From Alistipes sp. UBA934 (lineage in GTDB: Bacteria > Bacteroidota > Bacteroidia > Bacteroidales > Rikenellaceae), in contig DBDK01000001.1 in NCBI GenBank assembly GCA_002293535.1, forward strand, positions 1-32,376: a DNA stretch of 32,376 bases, read 5' to 3'. Below the pieces are notes generated by a model, which was not told the DNA's origin, searched no databases, and saw only the letters and a list, made by a program, of their open reading frames with translations. Made by a program: the position numbers and the translations under genes. Of the stretch, positions 1 through 8,382 are shown in pieces (position 1 is the stretch's first letter; every line of letters starts with the position of its first letter).

Positions 1-3000
1 TTCAGAGTATCCAAAAATCCTGTGGTGTTCAAAGCTGTAGAAGGTGAAACAACCACCATCAACATTCGCACTAACATTGCAAACTTCGGGTTCCATTTGG
101 ATTCGGAGTCGAGTGCTCGCATCAACCAGGGCTCTTCGGGCACTATTAATACGACCGACTTCAGCTACACTCTCACTCGCGTCAGGGATGGTGAGTATAC
201 TCTTGTGATCGAGACCCTCAACGACAATTTTGGTGGCGTGGGCGGTAGTGCCAGGTCCAACGCCTGGACAATCAAGGCCGGAGGTCTGCTGGAATTCCCC
301 TTTCAGGTCACTCAATCCTGGAGCGCAACTGACCCTACCGAGTATCAGATAACTGTAAGTGCATCTACCCACCTCGATCCGAATACAAACACGGGCGGTT
401 CTGTGGTGGCAGACAAAGAATTGGCCGCAGCAGGTACAACTGTCAGTGTACAGGCTATACCTTCCGTGGATTATTTGTTCGGTGGCTGGGGTGTTGTGAC
501 GGGTGGTTCGGGCGATCCGGTGACACTCCCCGGCCTGAGTGCCGTTGCCAATCCTGCCACATTCACAATGCCCGCAAACGCAGTAGAGCTTCGCGCGATA
601 TTCTATCCTAAAGAGGTGACCATCAATGGCACGACCTGGGCCGGATCGAACCTGGCTGCAAACGGCGTGTTCGCTGAAAAGGCATCGGATTACGGCGCTC
701 TATTCCAGTGGGGTTACAACGACGCCTTGCAATATGTTGCCGGCACAGCAGCTCCCTGGCACACTACTGCTGCAGCCAATGGTGCTTGGGGTGCAAACGG
801 TGTGAAGACCACAAACGACCCTTGCCCCGTGGGCTGGAGAGTCCCGACCAAGGCTGAGATCGACGATCTGGTCAATGCGACACACTCTACTATTACATAC
901 AGAACCGGTGGAAATAACAACGTCGGTACCGGAGCTACGATTACGGCAAGAACCGGAACGGACAGTGGAAAGAAACTCATTCTCCCTAATTCAGGCCACC
1001 GTGACAGTAGTGGTGCGACCCTTCAGCAAGGCATATATGGATATTTTTGGTCGAGTACTCCGAATGGAGGTGCCGCTTGGCGCCTGGCGTTCACTACGAG
1101 TGCCAGTACAGGCAATATCGACGGGGGTCTCGATAAGAGATACGCTTTCGCTGTTCGCTGCGTGAAGGACACCTCGTCGGGTATGTCCGGCGTAAAGATC
1201 GGCGATTTCACTTGGGCGACTCGCAATGTGGATCTTCCGGGAACATTCGCCGCTGCACCTGAAAGCTATGGCCGTCTGTATCAGTTCGGCTCTCCTGCTA
1301 TGCCTGAAGCGAGTAAACTTGTCGCTTGGCCCGGTATGAGCAACACTGCCAATGTCAGTGCAAGCAATCCTGGTATCAATGCTTCCGGCGGTGTGGTGAA
1401 CTCGTTTAACAATGCCTCGGCCTGGAATCCCTATGACAATTGGATAGCGGCTAACGACCCTTGCCCTGTCGGATGGAAAATCCCCACTTGGGATCAGTGG
1501 CAGAATCTACTCAACAACAGTACGAATCCCACAACGTTGCAGACTGTCAATGGAATCCAGGGTCGTACTTTCACTGGCACAGGTTCTTATGCCGGTACTA
1601 CCTTGTTTCTGCCCATTACAGGGTATCGTGGCTATGCCTCCGGGAGTCTTCAATATGAGGGTAGAGGTTACTACTGGAGTGCTACGCCGAGCCCTTATGG
1701 TGACAATGGGTACAGCCTGAATTTTTATAGTGCAAGTAGTGCGAATCGGCAACAGCTCGCCACCAATTACGCATCCGCTATCCGTTGCGTGAAACAGGAT
1801 ACTTACGCCGTTACCGTCAATGCCGGTACGGGTGGTTCGGCCATCTCGGATGCAGCGAGTGGCGCAGAGGCGGGTGCAACCGTAAAACTACAGGCTACGC
1901 CCTCGACTGGCTACACGTTTGCGGGTTGGGAAGTCTCTGCCGGCGGGCCTCTCACGGGTCTTGTGGTCACTGCCAATCCCGCTACGTTCACAATGCCCCC
2001 GAAGGCTGTGACCGTGAGGGCTACGTTCGCTGAAACGACCGATACGGGCGTAAAGATCGGGGCTTGGACTTGGGCGACGCGTAATGTTGATATCCCAGGT
2101 GCTTTTGCCGCATCGAGCCAAAGTTATGGCCGAATGTATCAGTTCGGATCTGCCGCTATGCCAGCCAACAGCAGACTTGTTGCGTGGCCCGGCCACGGTA
2201 ATACTGCCAATGTCAGTGCAAGCAATCCTGGTATCAATGCAAGTGGTGGAGTTGTAAACACGTTCAATTTCCCCGGGGCCTGGAGCAACACCGGTGGTTG
2301 GGCTTCCGAGAACGATCCTTGTCCCGTTGGTTGGAAGGTTCCTTCTTGGGATCAATGGCAAAATCTACTTGATAATACTACTGATCCGACTACTCTTCAG
2401 ACCGTAAATGGCGTCCAGGGCCGTACTTTCACCGGTACAGGTTCGTATGCAGGCCTCACACTCTTCTTGCCTGTTTCCGGCTATAGATATGGTGCTGCTT
2501 CCGGCGCGCTTACCGATGAAAACAGCGGTTACTATTGGAGTTCTACGTCTGGCAATCCGACGATGGGCTGCCACCTGCACTTTGGCAGTGGCCACATCGC
2601 AGAGAGGAATGATTCTTTCCGTACAGACTATGCAGAAGCTATCCGTTGCGTGAAAGACGAAGCCCCTACGACTTACGCAATAACTATTAACAGAACTGGT
2701 ACCGGCATTGGTGTCGGAGAGTCTGAATCGAGCCATCAAACAGCATCGGCAGGCACTTCCGTCAGATTGCTGGCAAAACCGGGTGATGGGTATACGTTTA
2801 GTCGATGGTCTTATGTTTCGAAGCCATCCCCGGACTTCAATGAAACGGCCAACCCCACCACGTTCACGATGCCGGCAAACTCCGTGATTGTTACACCGAT
2901 ATTTATACGCACTTCACCTCCCGCTTCGATTCAGGTCAATCAGACCGTTTGGGCAAGCACGAATATCTCTTCGACAGGAATATTCTCGGATGACGTCTAT

Positions 3001-4221
3001 TCGGGTGGTACATTCAACTGGAACGATGCAAATACGGCTTGTCCTGCGGGTTGGAGGCTTCCAGGTATCGGTGAGCTATCGGAATTGCAAACTACCAATG
3101 GATATGTCACAGGTACCAATGGCCAACTGACAGTAGTCGGGGGTCCCGATCACGGTAAAAGTTTGAGATTGACAAACGGGAACTATTGGAGTTCTACGTT
3201 TATTAGTGGTCCTAATCAGGCGTTCTATTATAACACGAGTGGTAGCGGCTCTTCGGGCTCGCTTGCCTCTATCAGTAATACCTATATGGTGCGTTGCGCT
3301 AAGGACTACGGAGTGGTCCGTTTGCCCTCTGTTACAGTTGAGGCTGACACAGGGGGTACGGCTTCGGCAAACTTCAAAGTCCATACGTTGGGTTCCACGA
3401 TTCAATTAACTGCCACGCCGAATTCAGGTTATATATTCGATAAATGGGTGATTGTGAGTGGCGGCCGACAAATCAACTATCAGGGGTCTGTAATAACAGT
3501 CCTTTCGGGTGATTTTAACAAATCCGCTAATCCTACAGTATTCACTCTTGAGAACGACGTGACTGTTCGCGCGACGTTTGTCAGTGGTGTTTCAAATCCC
3601 GTTGGCGAAGTTCTGGTCAATAACACGATTTGGGCAGCGACCAACCTCATCTCTGCAGGAACTTTTGCTTCAAGTTTGACCGACTATGGTAAGGTATTCC
3701 AATATGGTGAGACAACCGCTTTAACGCCCAATACCGATTACGCGACAATAGGTTCTCCTAATGGTAGGATGACAGCAGGTTGGAATGCCAGTGCTACAGG
3801 TAGTGGATGGTCTGCAGGCGATGGCGGAACGGGTTCGACGGACATTTGTCCTAAAGGCTGGCGTCTTCCTACTTCTGCTGAGGTGTACCAACTTATAGGT
3901 AGTACATACGCCACTGTCACTACACCTGCTCCCTCGCAGACAAACGTTTCAGGAAATGTTGTCATAACAGTAAACAACGGTTCACACGCCGGTAGAACCC
4001 TAACATTCGTCACAGCTGGTGCTTCACACGTTAATAGCAATGGTTATAGTAGTGGTGGCGGTATGGGTATAGTAGAATATGCGAGTTATTGTTGGACGAG
4101 TTCGCCAGCAAGCCAATATATTGATATACTACATTTCGGAATAGGAAGTACTACTGGCAGTATTATATCCGGCAATCGACTCGCAGCATACCCCGTTCGC
4201 TGCGTCCGTTCGGCTGACTAA
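1..4221 (+). CDS. Modular surface protein with five FISUMP and four InlB-like repeats (5' end outside window)
   Basis: The reading frame is open from the first base, so the GTG at 22 is probably not the start and the N-terminus is missing. Numbering from that GTG, about 1400 residues are visible. Five FISUMP modules (Fibrobacter succinogenes major paralogous domain) lie near residues 199-383, 391-591, 677-878, 969-1096 and 1195-1398. Each has a W-A-T/S-N opening, most a D-P/I-C-P-x-G-W-R/K-x-P core, then Y-x-W-S/T-S/A-T/S and a closing R-C-V/A-K/R. Four InlB-type repeats (GYTFxGW, then ANPATFTMP and VxVRATF) lie near 110-195, 594-672, 883-963 and 1098-1188. Such proteins in this phylum are usually exported and surface-anchored; ligand binding or adhesion is inference. 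I see no T9SS sorting domain at the C-terminus. AlkD follows after 18 nt with no obvious terminator. Confidence 0.8.
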   Translation, partial: FRVSKNPVVFKAVEGETTTINIRTNIANFGFHLDSESSARINQGSSGTINTTDFSYTLTRVRDGEYTLVIETLNDNFGGVGGSARSNAWTIKAGGLLEFPFQVTQSWSATDPTEYQITVSASTHLDPNTNTGGSVVADKELAAAGTTVSVQAIPSVDYLFGGWGVVTGGSGDPVTLPGLSAVANPATFTMPANAVELRAIFYPKEVTINGTTWAGSNLAANGVFAEKASDYGALFQWGYNDALQYVAGTAAPWHTTAAANGAWGANGVKTTNDPCPVGWRVPTKAEIDDLVNATHSTITYRTGGNNNVGTGATITARTGTDSGKKLILPNSGHRDSSGATLQQGIYGYFWSSTPNGGAAWRLAFTTSASTGNIDGGLDKRYAFAVRCVKDTSSGMSGVKIGDFTWATRNVDLPGTFAAAPESYGRLYQFGSPAMPEASKLVAWPGMSNTANVSASNPGINASGGVVNSFNNASAWNPYDNWIAANDPCPVGWKIPTWDQWQNLLNNSTNPTTLQTVNGIQGRTFTGTGSYAGTTLFLPITGYRGYASGSLQYEGRGYYWSATPSPYGDNGYSLNFYSASSANRQQLATNYASAIRCVKQDTYAVTVNAGTGGSAISDAASGAEAGATVKLQATPSTGYTFAGWEVSAGGPLTGLVVTANPATFTMPPKAVTVRATFAETTDTGVKIGAWTWATRNVDIPGAFAASSQSYGRMYQFGSAAMPANSRLVAWPGHGNTANVSASNPGINASGGVVNTFNFPGAWSNTGGWASENDPCPVGWKVPSWDQWQNLLDNTTDPTTLQTVNGVQGRTFTGTGSYAGLTLFLPVSGYRYGAASGALTDENSGYYWSSTSGNPTMGCHLHFGSGHIAERNDSFRTDYAEAIRCVKDEAPTTYAITINRTGTGIGVGESESSHQTASAGTSVRLLAKPGDGYTFSRWSYVSKPSPDFNETANPTTFTMPANSVIVTPIFIRTSPPASIQVNQTVWASTNISSTGIFSDDVYSGGTFNWNDANTACPAGWRLPGIGELSELQTTNGYVTGTNGQLTVVGGPDHGKSLRLTNGNYWSSTFISGPNQAFYYNTSGSGSSGSLASISNTYMVRCAKDYGVVRLPSVTVEADTGGTASANFKVHTLGSTIQLTATPNSGYIFDKWVIVSGGRQINYQGSVITVLSGDFNKSANPTVFTLENDVTVRATFVSGVSNPVGEVLVNNTIWAATNLISAGTFASSLTDYGKVFQYGETTALTPNTDYATIGSPNGRMTAGWNASATGSGWSAGDGGTGSTDICPKGWRLPTSAEVYQLIGSTYATVTTPAPSQTNVSGNVVITVNNGSHAGRTLTFVTAGASHVNSNGYSSGGGMGIVEYASYCWTSSPASQYIDILHFGIGSTTGSIISGNRLAAYPVRCVRSAD
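1192..1794 (+). repeat. FISUMP module copy A, paired with 2050-2655
   Basis: This module and the one at 2050-2655 are recent duplicates. Their first two thirds are nearly identical in protein, and they share an identical 38-nt stretch at 1345-1382 and 2203-2240. After the G-Y-R at the end of the conserved part the two diverge sharply until the closing A-I-R-C-V-K. Confidence 0.8.
2050..2655 (+). repeat. FISUMP module copy B, paired with 1192-1794
   Basis: Second copy of the duplicated module. It shares the V-K-I-G opening, the N-D-P-C-P-V-G-W-K core, the W-D-Q-W-Q-N-L-L helix and the T-L-Q-T-V-N-G stretch with copy A. The segment between Y-Y-W-S and the closing R-C-V-K differs at most positions. 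Confidence 0.8.
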
Positions 4222-4239
4222 TGCCCGCAAACTCTTTAT

Positions 4240-5022
4240 ATGAAAAATAAAATCCTCTCAGAGATCCGTCAGGCGCTTAAAAACGGTGCCGACGAGAAGG
4301 TACGTGAATCTTCGGTCAAGTTCTTCAAGGAAGACATTTTGGTCTATGGCTTGAAATCGGCAGCGGTCGGGAAGATCGCCAAAACATTCTGGAAGTCAGT
4401 GAAGACTTTGCCTAAGCAGGAGATTTTCGAGTTGTGCGAAGAGCTTTGGCGATCGAATTATCAGGAAGAAGCCGGTATCGCCTGCGCCTTCTCGGAACCT
4501 CTTCACAAACAATACGACCGGACAGACTTCACAACTTTCGAGCATTGGGTTAAAGACTATGTGAACAATTGGGCCAAGTGCGACACACTGTGTAACCACA
4601 CCGTCGGAGAGTTCCTGATGATGTATCCGGATTACATTGCCGAATTGAAAAAGTGGGCAAAGTCAGACAATCGCTGGGTGAGGCGCGCCGCCGCTGTTAC
4701 ATTGATCATTCCGGCGCGGAAAGGGTTGTTCCTGAGTGACATTCTGGAGATCGCCGATATGCTGCTTCTCGACAAGGATGATATGGTGCAGAAAGGCTAC
4801 GGTTGGATGCTAAAAGCGGCCAGTATGAGTGAATCTTTCGTGAAAGGCAGTCCCGAAACCAAAAAGGAGCATCTGGAAGCGGTGTTCAACTTCGTTATGA
4901 AGCACAAAGCCACTATGCCCCGCACCGCCCTCCGTTATGCCATTGAAAAGATGCCACAAGAACTAAAAGCGGAGGCAATCAGCCGAAAACCTTCCGGGAG
5001 ATATTGTAGCGCGACGGTTTGA
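4240..5022 (+). CDS. AlkD-like DNA alkylation repair glycosylase (HEAT-like fold)
   Basis: 260 residues, predicted cytoplasmic. AlkD-family enzymes remove bulky or positively charged N3- and N7-alkyl purines using a HEAT-like repeat scaffold, without flipping the base. The expected active-site residues are visible: W111 and D115 in the N-N-W-A-K-C-D segment, R148 in R-W-V-R-R, and W189 in K-G-Y-G-W-M. They correspond to Trp109, Asp113, Arg148 and Trp187 of Bacillus cereus AlkD as I recall it. Length is slightly above the family norm because of a basic C-terminal tail. It follows the surface protein by 18 nt and may be read through from it, although a functional link is not obvious. No Shine-Dalgarno sequence is seen. 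The family call is firm; the substrate is not. Confidence 0.88.
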   Translation: MKNKILSEIRQALKNGADEKVRESSVKFFKEDILVYGLKSAAVGKIAKTFWKSVKTLPKQEIFELCEELWRSNYQEEAGIACAFSEPLHKQYDRTDFTTFEHWVKDYVNNWAKCDTLCNHTVGEFLMMYPDYIAELKKWAKSDNRWVRRAAAVTLIIPARKGLFLSDILEIADMLLLDKDDMVQKGYGWMLKAASMSESFVKGSPETKKEHLEAVFNFVMKHKATMPRTALRYAIEKMPQELKAEAISRKPSGRYCSATV

Positions 5023-5210
5023 GCCACAGTAGATTGAAATCTGATATCAATTAGTGTAAGAGGCTGCGATTTGCAACTTTATAACGACGCAAAGTGTTTA
5101 CATTGAGTGCATTATCGTTGTTTGGGTGGAACTTGGACAGTTGGGAGCAAAAGCCCCACCTGTTTTACTTTTCCAAGTGCTCGAAATGGCCCAAAATCGC
5201 ACTCCAATTC

Positions 5211-5250
5211 AAAAGAAAAATCCCTGAATTTCAATGAAATTCAGGGATTT
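5211..5250 (-). terminator. Rho-independent terminator after tRNA-Phe
   Basis: A perfect 14-bp inverted repeat (5218-5231 with 5237-5250, 5-nt loop) is followed, on the minus strand only, by a T-rich tract (TTTTTCTTTT including the stem base). That orientation fits the end of the tRNA-Phe transcript, 47 nt after the mature 3' end. The rest of 5023-5296 holds no gene that I can see. Confidence 0.85.
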
Positions 5251-5296
5251 GCTCGCGAAAATGCTTTTGGATCGGAGCCTCACATTTCCGCCCCTG

Positions 5297-5369
5297 TGGT
5301 ACCACTCGGAATCGAACCAAGGACACAAGGATTTTCAGTCCTTTGCTCTACCAACTGAGCTATGGTACC
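5297..5369 (-). tRNA. tRNA-Phe (anticodon GAA)
   Basis: 73 nt folding as a cloverleaf: acceptor GGTACCA/TGGTACC, D-arm GCTC/GAGC, anticodon stem AAGGA/TCCTT with loop CTGAAAA (anticodon GAA), T-arm CTTGG/CCGAG with TTCGATT loop, and A73. The 3' CCA is not encoded, because CAG follows A73. This fits the CCA-adding enzyme at 18474-19901. Confidence 0.97.
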
Positions 5370-5385
5370 CTTTGTAAAGTGGGTG

Positions 5386-5416
5386 CAAAGATAATGATAA
5401 ATTTTTACCCCGCAAC
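5386..5416 (-). promoter_or_regulatory. Promoter of tRNA-Phe (GTTG-N19-TATCTTTG)
   Basis: On the minus strand a -7 box TATCTTTG (5386-5393) matches TAnnTTTG exactly. A GTTG (5413-5416) sits 19 nt upstream as a near-match to the TTTG -33 box. The tRNA 5' end lies 16 nt after the -7 box. Confidence 0.75.
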
Positions 5417-5434
5417 AAGAAAGCAACAAAAAAG

Positions 5435-5466
5435 TTTGCGTTTACAATCAACTTGCACTATCTTTG
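5435..5466 (+). promoter_or_regulatory. Promoter of nadE (TTTG-N20-TATCTTTG)
   Basis: A perfect Bacteroidota promoter: TTTG at 5435-5438, a 20-nt spacer and TATCTTTG at 5459-5466. The GTG start codon of nadE lies only 5 nt after the -7 box, so transcription should begin at or next to the start codon, giving a leaderless mRNA. Confidence 0.8.
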
Positions 5467-5471
5467 CAGCC

Positions 5472-7055
5472 GTGAAAATCGCGGTCGCACAACTAAATTA
5501 CACTATCGGGGATTTCGAGGGCAATAAGCTGAAGATCATCGACAGCATTGCCGACGCAAAAGCACAGGGTGCCGACCTGATAATCTTCGCCCAAAACGCC
5601 ATCAGCGGAACACCTGGCTACGATTTGGTAAGAAAATATACCTACCTGGAACGTTGCGAAGAAGCCCTGATCGAGATCGCCTCTCACTGCGACGACATCT
5701 CGGTTCTCGTTGGACTGCCGGTTCAGGGCGAAAATGGTACTCTTAGTGCCGTTGCGCACATTCACAACCGCCATATAGAGCGCTTTTTCAGTAAAAAACA
5801 TATTTCCTCACGCGAGGAGAAGCCCTATTTCGTTCCCGGCAGCGGCATCAAGTATGTTCGCATTGCCGGCGAAAAGGTTGCTGTAGTTATCGGCGAGGAC
5901 ATTTCACGCGAGAGCGAATTTTCGCCCAATACGGACATTATTCTCGGTTTTTCGGCCCATCCCTATTCGAGAAGCGTGATCGAGAGGCGTTATGAGTTCT
6001 ATCGCCGGCTGGCTTTCGAGGTCGGCAGACCCGTTGTTTTCGTCAATCAGGTCGGTGGTCAGACGGACGTTTTGTTCGACGGTTCGTCGGCGGCATTCAA
6101 TGGTCGAGGCGAGGCAACGGCACTGCTAAAGAATTTCGAGGAGGATTTGCAGATCGTAGACACTCGTGCCGATGCTCCGAGCACGGCCGTGCCGACTCAA
6201 AACCGCACGGCAAATGTTTTTTCGGCTATGAAGATGGGCCTTGCCGATTACTTCCGCAAGAACGGCTTCACGAAAGCCTGCCTGGGTATGTCAGGCGGGA
6301 TAGATTCGGCCGTGGTTGCGGCTGTAGCTTGTGCGGCGCTGGGTAAAGAGAACGTCCGATTGTTGATGATGCCATCGCAGTTTTCCACGGAACATTCGGT
6401 GGATGATGCGGTGGAGATGGCCGGCAGGTTGGGTGCAGAATATGACGTTGTGCCTATCACAGAGAGTTATAAAGCCATCACGGAGACTATGATGCCTGTC
6501 GTCGGGGGAACGCGTTTCGACGTCACGGAGGAGAATATCCAGTCGCGCATTCGGGCCGTGATGTTGATGGCACTGAGTAACAAATTCGGATATATCGTAC
6601 TCAATTGCAGCAACAAAAGCGAGTCTGCAGTGGGTTACGGTACACTTTACGGTGACTCTATCGGGGCGATCAGCATCGCCGGCGATCTGTATAAAAGTGA
6701 GATCTACGACCTTGCGCGCTATATTAATAAGGTGTCGGGCGGCGTGATCCCCGAAAACATACTTCTAAAGGAGCCCTCCGCCGAGCTTAGTCCCGGCCAG
6801 TTGGACTCCGATCGCCTGCCGACGTATGAAACTCTGGACGCGATATTGTACCGTATGATCGAGCAGGGCGAGCATCGCGAAGAGATCATCAATGCCGGTT
6901 TCGACGCGGCCACTGTGCTTAAGGTGCATTCGATGCTGCTTCGTAACGAATACAAACGTCGTCAGGGTTGCCCTGTTTTCCGGCTTTCGACCGCACCGCT
7001 CGGTAAGGAATTCGTCCTGCCGCTAACCAATAAATATGGTGGTTATGGCCTCTAA
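5472..7055 (+). CDS. nadE: NAD+ synthetase with an apparently inactive glutaminase domain
   Basis: 527 residues from a GTG start at 5472. The frame stays open upstream, but that extension runs through tRNA-Phe and the promoter, and M-K-I-A-V-A-Q-L-N is the usual N-terminus of the family. Residues 1-245 are the nitrilase-like glutaminase domain and 246-527 the synthetase, with its intact P-loop S-G-G-I-D-S at 274-279 and the N-C-S-N-K-S-E stretch. The enzyme amidates nicotinic acid adenine dinucleotide to NAD+ with ATP. The glutaminase triad is broken: the expected Glu is Q41 (F-A-Q-N), the expected Cys of I-C-E-D is G141 (I-G-E-D); a Lys (K108 or K109) remains. Ammonia is therefore the probable nitrogen donor (inference). 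The 3' end overlaps rseC by 20 nt. Confidence 0.93.
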   Translation: MKIAVAQLNYTIGDFEGNKLKIIDSIADAKAQGADLIIFAQNAISGTPGYDLVRKYTYLERCEEALIEIASHCDDISVLVGLPVQGENGTLSAVAHIHNRHIERFFSKKHISSREEKPYFVPGSGIKYVRIAGEKVAVVIGEDISRESEFSPNTDIILGFSAHPYSRSVIERRYEFYRRLAFEVGRPVVFVNQVGGQTDVLFDGSSAAFNGRGEATALLKNFEEDLQIVDTRADAPSTAVPTQNRTANVFSAMKMGLADYFRKNGFTKACLGMSGGIDSAVVAAVACAALGKENVRLLMMPSQFSTEHSVDDAVEMAGRLGAEYDVVPITESYKAITETMMPVVGGTRFDVTEENIQSRIRAVMLMALSNKFGYIVLNCSNKSESAVGYGTLYGDSIGAISIAGDLYKSEIYDLARYINKVSGGVIPENILLKEPSAELSPGQLDSDRLPTYETLDAILYRMIEQGEHREEIINAGFDAATVLKVHSMLLRNEYKRRQGCPVFRLSTAPLGKEFVLPLTNKYGGYGL

Positions 7056-7464
7056 ATTGCTTGAACATAAGGGTGTTGTGTCGGCAGTCGGCGAAAAGCT
7101 GGTCGAGGTGGAATTCGTGACCGAGAGCGCGTGCGCCAACTGCAAGGCAAAAGGATTGTGCGGCGTGGACGAGGGAAACAAGCGCTTCGTCACGGTTTAT
7201 GAGCCAATGGCGGAGTATTACTCTGTGGGTGAAGAAGTTATGATCGGAGTTTCGGAGCAGATGGGGATGAAAGCGGCGGTTTACGCTTATATCATCCCGT
7301 TTTTTATTCTTCTTGGAGCACTGCTACTGACCTTGAAACTCGGTTGGAGCGAGGTAACTGCCGGACTCTCATCGCTGGGCTTTATGTGTCTGTATTACAT
7401 TGTGTTGTGGTTTTTTCGCCACCGCCTCGAAAAAGATATTGTGTTCAAAATCAGAAAGATATGA
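7036..7464 (+). CDS. rseC: RseC/SoxR-reducing family membrane protein
   Basis: 142 residues. The N-terminal soluble part carries the family cysteines C-A-N-C-K-A-K-G-L-C-G, followed by two membrane helices (about 77-99 and 104-125) and a basic tail. RseC proteins are inner-membrane partners of Rnf-type electron carriers; in E. coli RseC works with Rsx in reducing SoxR. In Bacteroidales the gene typically stands just before rnfB, as here. It starts inside the end of nadE. ATG 7036 is given, but ATG 7045 is equally possible, and no ribosome site decides between them. Its stop overlaps the rnfB start in ATGA. Confidence 0.85.
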   Translation: MVVMASKLLEHKGVVSAVGEKLVEVEFVTESACANCKAKGLCGVDEGNKRFVTVYEPMAEYYSVGEEVMIGVSEQMGMKAAVYAYIIPFFILLGALLLTLKLGWSEVTAGLSSLGFMCLYYIVLWFFRHRLEKDIVFKIRKI

Positions 7465-8339
7465 TGACTTTGGTATATACCGTCGCGGCACTTGTGGTGT
7501 TGGGGGTTGTGTTGGCTGTCGTGCTTTACTTTGTAGCTCAGCGCTTTAGAGTCGTGGAAGACCCTCGCATCGATCAGGTGGAGTCGTTGCTTCCGGGGGC
7601 GAATTGCGGCGCTTGCGGTTATCCGGGTTGCCGTGGGATGGCCGAAGCTTTGGTTTCTGACGAGGACATTTCGGCGCTATATTGCCCAGTGGGCGGCACT
7701 GCGACTATGAAACCCATAGCCGAATTCCTTGGCAAGGCGGCTCCGGAACGCGAACCCGAAGTCGCTGTTGTACGTTGCGCGGGTAGTTGCGCTCTCAAGC
7801 CCGATGGAACGACCGTTCGCCCGCGACATAGCCATTATGACGGAGCTCCCTCTTGTGCCATTGAATCAGCGACTTACGCCGGCGACACGGGATGTTCGTT
7901 CGGTTGTTTGGGCAAGGGTGACTGCGTGGTCGTTTGCGCGTTCGATGCCATCCATATCAATCCGCAAACCGGTCTGCCTGAGGTCATCGATGAAAAATGT
8001 ACCTCGTGCGGCAAGTGCGTAAAGGCGTGCCCCAAGATGATCATCGAACTGAGGCGTCGCGGCCCCAAGGGTCGGCGTGTGTTCGTCTCGTGCATCAATA
8101 AGGACAAAGGGGCGGTGACACGCAAGGCGTGCGAAGTCGGGTGTATCGGTTGCGGTAAGTGCGTAAAAGTGTGCGAGTTCGAAGCCATAACGCTCGAAAA
8201 CAACCTCGCTTATATCGATCCCGTAAAGTGCCGATTGTGCCGCAAGTGCGTCGCCGAATGCCCGCAAAATTCAATAATTGAAGTTGGATTCCCTACCAAA
8301 AAACCGACCCAGAGTGTCTCTCAGGAAGGTTTGAGTTAA
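7461..8339 (+). CDS. rnfB: Rnf electron transport complex subunit B (iron-sulfur)
   Basis: 292 residues. The frame runs upstream into rseC, but the ATG at 7461 overlaps the rseC stop (ATGA) and places a membrane helix at residues 4-23, as in other RnfB proteins; ATG 7464 is an alternative. The Fe-S domain has C49, C52, C57 and C75, and is followed by cysteine-rich ferredoxin-like modules, with C-x2-C-x2-C-x3-C groups near residues 180, 227 and 257. RnfB takes electrons from reduced ferredoxin and passes them into the complex. A 43-nt gap separates it from rnfC. Confidence 0.95.
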   Translation: MMTLVYTVAALVVLGVVLAVVLYFVAQRFRVVEDPRIDQVESLLPGANCGACGYPGCRGMAEALVSDEDISALYCPVGGTATMKPIAEFLGKAAPEREPEVAVVRCAGSCALKPDGTTVRPRHSHYDGAPSCAIESATYAGDTGCSFGCLGKGDCVVVCAFDAIHINPQTGLPEVIDEKCTSCGKCVKACPKMIIELRRRGPKGRRVFVSCINKDKGAVTRKACEVGCIGCGKCVKVCEFEAITLENNLAYIDPVKCRLCRKCVAECPQNSIIEVGFPTKKPTQSVSQEGLS

Positions 8340-8382
8340 AAAACTTAACTTTTGGAGATCTGTAGAAGTTAAAAAATTTAAT

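Noticed and set aside
1345..2240. Repeats at 1345 and 2203 as a CRISPR or mobile-element signature
   Set aside because: They are in frame within paired protein modules and are spaced by a full module, so they are a coding duplication.
5107..5358. 83-codon open frame between AlkD and nadE
   Set aside because: Runs through the terminator hairpin and the tRNA-Phe gene on the other strand; no coding character.
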